The notes beneath the pieces are model-generated. The model saw only the letters and a program-made list of their open reading frames with translations. It was not told the origin of the DNA and made no database searches. A stretch of DNA of 64,000 nucleotides. It comes from Euwallacea fornicatus (taxonomy: Eukaryota; Arthropoda; Insecta; Coleoptera; Curculionidae). This document shows, one piece after another, positions 59,235-64,000 of this stretch; within the stretch, counting starts at the first letter, position 1; the number at the start of each line of letters is the position of its first letter. The position numbers and the translations under genes are program-made. The stretch lies in NCBI RefSeq assembly GCF_040115645.1, contig NC_089560.1, positions 2,232,001 to 2,296,000 on the forward strand, in the 5' to 3' direction.

Positions 59235-60346
59235 TTCTCTTGACACTTCGAATAGAGACCCTTTTTTGTACACCCAGTCTAGCCCTTCGGGTTGTATACG
59301 ATTTGATAATTTTAGGAAAAAAATTTGGTGTTAAAGAAGAAAGAATAATCTTTTGAGTTTTTCGATGTAGGAGTATGGAACATCAATACAGAAATTTCAT
59401 AAAAAGGCTCAGTCCATGAATCTTGCAGGGCAAAATTGCTCTAAAATAGATGCCTTAAATTTTGCAAGAAGAGTCAGTAAAAGAGGTAAACGAAATCCGA
59501 GCCAAATAAATTTTAATTTAGTTTTAATCTAAAAAGCGAAACAAATTCAACATAAAGCGGGCAAGACTGTGTAATTAACCGACGTTACTTTTTTGGGACG
59601 GCTCCCACGTTTATCAGAAGAATAATAACAACAGCAAAAGGAAACGGAAACGAAGTTACATCTTCTTTTTTTTCTTTCAAGGGGAAATATTTCAATTAAG
59701 GCCCAGTCACGTCTGGCAACATTATTTGATTCAACTTAAACCTCTTCTTGATAACTCCGAAGATTGTATTTAGTTTCATTAAATCATACTTTTCCGGGAT
59801 GAAAAGATTTTTATTAGGAATCGTTTGCTGCTGCTTTACAAACGTTCATAAATACTTCTTTATGAAATTAAATTCTCTCGCGAAATTGAATATTTCTTTG
59901 AAGAAGGGAAATGGTCCTTAATTTTCTAAGCTTTTAGTCATAGTGTTGGCGGAATAAAATATGAAATAACGTATAAACATCACGAGTTTTATTATGGTAG
60001 AAAAGTTTTTCGTGTACGTTCCATCTAACTTCTCTTTATTATATTCGAGAGCGGCATCAAAGTTCTAATGGACACTGAAATAGAGGAAACAGCAAAAATA
60101 AAGCAGAACATCCATTGCTATTGCTAAACCACATGAAAAACACACGAAAAAAAAACACTGAAAGGGAGTTTTTGATCAAAGGCAGTCTCAATAGAGATAA
60201 AGATTATGTGCTATTGCAAATGGTTAAAAATTCTGACTGAAATTTAGAGGAAACATTTTTCTGCTGCATAAATAATGGACAGTGACACAAATTTGAAGAA
60301 TGTCTCACCTACTCGTGAACTATTTCCAGATTCCTCTTAAATACTA
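59235..60346. other. Intergenic, no gene recognised
   Basis: AT-rich, no motif-bearing ORF and no transposon ends. Confidence 0.5.
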
Positions 60347-61324
60347 CAGGGTGTCCAACAGCCTCTCGGGGTTCTATGAGTTCATTTGTGATTCCATAAA
60401 AAAATCAGTTGTGGAGATCTATATGAGGCTAATGAAGGTAAATTTTAAATTAGTGACAAGCATGTGGGGTGTCCCAAAAAAGCGCCGCGATATAAAGTAT
60501 ATTTTTTTACCAGCATTCTTTTCACGTGATGGGATTTTCTCTTGATCCAGTGTTAATTCCTAGTTTTTTTTACGCTGGGATGCAGTGATTAAAAATTATC
60601 ACATTTAAAAAGAAATTTTGGGCATTTGCAGTGCCTTATAACTTAACATCGCAGTTACCTTATGTTAGATTTTGGAAATTTTAGGGTGGATTCTCATGTA
60701 AGATTACTTTAGCAAGGAGTGATAATCATTTACCCAAAAACACGTCCAGAGCAGCCATAATAACAACTTTGATTTTCACCTTTTCAACTTCAATTTTCTT
60801 TATTTTTTCAAATGTGTTAAATTTTTTTGTGATTTAGGGCGAAAAGAAATTTCATTTTCGCCATTTTGGCATAATTTGATGTCATATTTATCTTCAACAT
60901 TAATGAAACTGTTAATTATTCTACAAAAACCTGCATTCGTGGCTTTGTTTATACATAAGAATCCGTGGTAACATTATCGAAATCCAGCTTAAGCTGAAAG
61001 AAATATTCATTTCTTTATGAAGCGCTGCAAATATCTAAAATTCCTGTTAAACCATCATAGTTTGTACTTATGGGTGAAAAAATCTAGAAAATAACACAGA
61101 ATCAAAAGAATGTTCTTTGATCACAGACACTGTTCTCTGAACACAGATAGTCTCATTAAACAAAAATTACACTTTATGACTCCCCGCTTTTTGGGGACAC
61201 CCTTTAGGGCTTCGCTGAATTGAAAATTTTCTTGATTAGCCTCACGTACATCCTCATAATTCATTTTTAATGAAATCAGTAATAAACTCATGGGTGTCCG
61301 AAGGGCCGTTAAGCGGACATCCTC
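60347..61324. mobile_element. Non-autonomous element with about 180-bp inverted repeats
   Basis: Left end CAGGGTGTCCAACAG; right end reversed GAGGATGTCCGCTTAAC. TA on both sides (60345-60346, 61325-61326). The inverted similarity extends to about 60530 and 61135 and includes ATATGAGGCTAATGAAG / ACGTGAGGCTAATCAAG and GGGGTGTCCCAAAAAAGCG / GGGTGTCCCCAAAAAGCG. The middle 600 bp has no transposase. ORFs on both strands share a GVPKKR segment only because they read the two arms of the repeat. Confidence 0.65.
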
Positions 61325-62121
61325 TATTAAATTAAAATAGAGAGCGACATAAGCAAGGTAGGCATTAAAAGCAGTCGGAATCATGCCGCTTTTAAGGTCA
61401 GTAGATCAAAATTCTAGAAACTTTTCCAAAAATGCAATGTCCATAGAAATAAGAACACAAGAGTGATAAGTTTCGTAGTTTCAACGAAGATATTTTATCA
61501 GTAAATTTGTCAGTACGTTGATCGAGGTCAAAGTCTTGACAAGTTCACCGAGAAGATTACATCCATGGAAAGTTGGAAAAGAGGCGCGGCATTTATTAGT
61601 TTCGTGGTGACTATGGAAATTAGTTTTCAAATATATTACCAGTCAAACCTTTCAAGGTATTAATTAAGTCGTGTAATGTTCGTTTTTAACACTGCAATAG
61701 GAGCTACGGTGAGAAATCTTCCCCGGCTCCAGTTCGAGCCTCTCTGCAGTAGAGGTGCTTCTATTACCACCAAGTCACACACACTATAATCTTCTTTCCG
61801 CAGACGACAGTAACGTAGTTTATTAGATAAAAGGTTCTCGTGATATTGGGCAACAGTGTCCAGTAAATCTTAGCTTTAACAGGGAATTTCTTAATCAGAT
61901 TGAACGTGCACGCTATTGCGGCATAGAAACATGGTGCCTGCTCTCGGGAGTCATCTCAATTTTAAATAAAAGTAAAAAAGTAAAGAAAAATTCCTGCCTT
62001 TAGATTTGCTTTTCCTATCAGCTTCGCTTATGTCATTAAAGAAAAGCTCTGTAAAGAATTTAACATTGTTGTAAGAGGAAATTAATACTTGTCGGTGTGG
62101 ATTCGTGAGAGTTCTTGTATA
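61325..62121. other. Intergenic, no gene recognised
   Basis: Nothing supportable. The AGTTCGAGCC at about 61730 is not part of a tRNA cloverleaf that I can fold. Confidence 0.5.
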
Positions 62122-63965
62122 CAGGATGTCCCATTTAGGGCTATGAGTGAAGATTACACAAGTACGGTACGTTAATGATAAAGATTTTCATGTAAAAGTT
62201 GTCCGCTAAATAGGGAGACATGTCATAAAGGTAATGAATTTTTGTGAAAACGTCATTTTAACGGCAAGTTTTTTTCAAATGGCAACCCCGTACTTTTTTA
62301 CAGATCCTTGTAAACCTCCAAAAAATGTATATTTTTTTAACTAAACGCTTTGCTACAGATGTATCCTTGATTTTTCTCCAATTTTTAAGACAGTCGAAAT
62401 TATTATACATTTTTTTAAGTTTTGCAATGCATGTTCTATTTAAAACTCATAACAATGCTTCTATCTATTAAAAAGAAATCATTCTTACGAAAAAAAAAAT
62501 ATATTTTTTTATTTAACAAATCCTGATTTGAGAAATTTAAGAAAGCAAATATTCAATAGAACGTCCTTCATACTTCAAACACTTTTCAACTCTTATTCGA
62601 AAAGGATTTTTTACCCTGTGAAACATCTCTCCGTTTATTAATTAACACGCGTTTTCAACTCTCCTTTCCATGTCGTCTGTAATTGTTGGTACTTCTGCAT
62701 AAACTTTGTCCTTAAAAAAACCCCAGAGAAAGAAATCTGGTGAGGTCAGATCGAGCGACATAGGAGGCCAGTCCACTGGACCGCCCTGTCCATTCCATCG
62801 ATCTGGATATATTCCCTGCAGAACCTCACGAGACATTTTAGAAAAATGAACTGGATAGCCGTCATTTTGATACCACATCACCTGTCTAATTGCAAGTGGA
62901 ATGATTTCTAAAAATTCCAGAGGATTATTACGCAAAAAAGTGCGGTAAATTTGTCCATTCCATTCTCCCTTAATGAAGAAAAGTTCAATTAAATATTCCC
63001 CAATAATGCCGCACCATATATTCACTGCACCATGGGACAGTGAATGTGGATTCGTTCGAAAACAATGTTGGAGAAGAAATTTACATTTTAATTTAATTAT
63101 TACCTTGCCCGATCACAAAAACGGTATCGGTTTTCAAAATCAGTTCCATTGAGTTCCTGATGTAAGCAAATGTGGTGAGGATGGTATTTATTCACCTTTA
63201 AAATTCTTTGAATTCTTGTGTTTGATATTCCTGAGTCAGCAGCAATTTGACGACAACTTACATGGGGATCGAAGGCAACAGCTGCAAGAACTGCTATTTG
63301 ATTACCTTCATGTGTTGCAGTTCGAGAGCGATTTCGTTTTTCTGTTTTCAACGTTTTCGTTTCTTTGAAATTTTTAATGACGCTGTTGGAAGTCGTTTAA
63401 CAGGGAACTCTTTATTCGGAAATCTTTCAGCTTAAAGTTCTACTCCCCTACTAACACTTTTTCCAGCCTCCCCATAAGTGAAAACCATTTCTAATTTTTC
63501 ATCCAAAGTGTAGCAATTCATTTTAATTATTGAATTTTGAATTTAAGAAAATATTTTTTTGATAGAAACAATTTGTTTTAATTAGATAAAAGGATGGTTA
63601 TAAGTCTTAAACAGAATATGCATTACAAAATTTTTTTTTAGGAAAAAAAACGCAATGATTTCGATTATCCATAAAATTAGACATAGATCACGGCTGACTC
63701 TGCAGCAAAACGGCTAATGAAGATATAATTTAATCAAAAAATATTAATTTTTATTTAAAGTCAACAATAATCTGTGAAAAAAATACGAGGTTACCATTTG
63801 AAAAAAAAGTTGCGTTTAAAATGACCTTAAAATGACGGTTTGACTAAAGTCACTATCTTCATGACATGTCCCCCTCTTTACCGCACAACTTTTATTTGAA
63901 TTTTTTTCCATACAACGTGCCGTTTTTGAGTAATCTTCAATCGCAGCATCAAGTGAGACACCCTA
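62122..63965 (-). mobile_element. Rosa-like DD41D mariner element, copy B (both ends present)
   Basis: Left end CAGGATGTCCCA and reversed right end TAGGGTGTCTCA are inverted and flanked by TA (62120-62121, 63966-63967). The 1.84-kb element carries a minus-strand transposase pseudogene and gives the reference for recognising the truncated copy at 18660-20415. Confidence 0.85.
62642..63521 (-). pseudogene. Rosa-like DD41D transposase pseudogene (copy B)
   Basis: Start ATG at 63521 (MNCYTLDEKLEMVFTYGEAG), with a stop in VEL*AERFPN and a frame change before KKRK-like basic residues. The HTH is NQIAVLAAVAFDPHVSCRQI then SGISNTRIQRILKVNKYHPH. The first catalytic aspartate is changed: copy A has TTGGACGAATCC (LDES), here TCGAACGAATCC (SNES). 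About 25 residues after it, present in copy A, are deleted. The catalytic C-terminal part is otherwise good: WYQNDGYPVHFSKMSREVLQ, WNGQGGPVDWPPMSLDLTSP and DFFLWGFFKDKVYAE. From QND to the aspartate of PDFF there are 41 residues, so DD41D as in the rosa group. Confidence 0.85.
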
Positions 63966-64000
63966 TATAAAGTATGCGGAGAATTTAGGGAACGTCGGCT

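Noticed and set aside
61700..61770. AGTTCGAGCC, similar to a tRNA B box
   Set aside because: No A box at the right distance and no cloverleaf could be folded.
1..64000. CRISPR arrays, rRNA, bacterial operons, viral genes
   Set aside because: No regularly spaced repeats, no conserved rRNA blocks, and intron-bearing eukaryotic gene structure throughout. No viral protein signature recognised.

Overview
The window is AT-rich, intron-bearing animal DNA from an insect. A beetle is my guess from the transposon content, but I cannot prove the order. Only one host gene is secure. It is timeout (the vertebrate TIMELESS / Drosophila tim-2 orthologue), on the minus strand, with six coding exons between 8814 and 1162. 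They join in frame with consensus splice sites and give about 401 residues, roughly the N-terminal third of the protein. The rest of the gene must lie beyond base 1.

Layout. 1-285: mariner-type transposase remnant inside timeout intron 6. 1162-8814: timeout exons 6 to 1. 8815-9216: short divergent promoter with a perfect E2F-type site and a TATA box facing right. 9217-9504: unassigned 95-codon ORF placed just downstream of that core promoter. 10380-11349 and 11968-13160: a nested pair of TA-flanked non-autonomous elements and a hAT-like non-autonomous element. 13161-18099: no recognisable gene. 18100-22359: a mariner-like element carrying an inserted DD41D (rosa-like) copy and a piggyBac C-terminus. 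25601-27806: palindromic composite of two mariner-like copies. 28630-29275: a diverged tandem duplication. 30131-32357: mariner-like element with terminal inverted repeats of about 240 bp. 34140-35095, 42374-43928 and 45785-46747: three degraded Tc1-like elements. 49512-49990: fragment related to the 30131 element. 51259-51514, 52794-53454 and 60347-61324: hairpin or non-autonomous elements. 53530-55166: broken copy of a repetitive insect gene family. 62122-63965: second rosa-like DD41D element with both ends present.

Between these blocks are long stretches with no supportable gene. A few isolated segments have good splice signals and an open frame (35760-35923, 57259-57396, 58558-58658, 59017-59234). 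They may be exons of unidentified genes and are given low confidence. No rRNA, tRNA, CRISPR array, operon or bacterial feature is present. Every transposase here carries stops, frameshifts or lost catalytic residues, so nothing looks autonomous. I found no undescribed multi-gene system. The points most worth following are the divergent timeout promoter and its partner ORF, the palindromic mariner composite, the nested insertions and the broken repetitive gene family.
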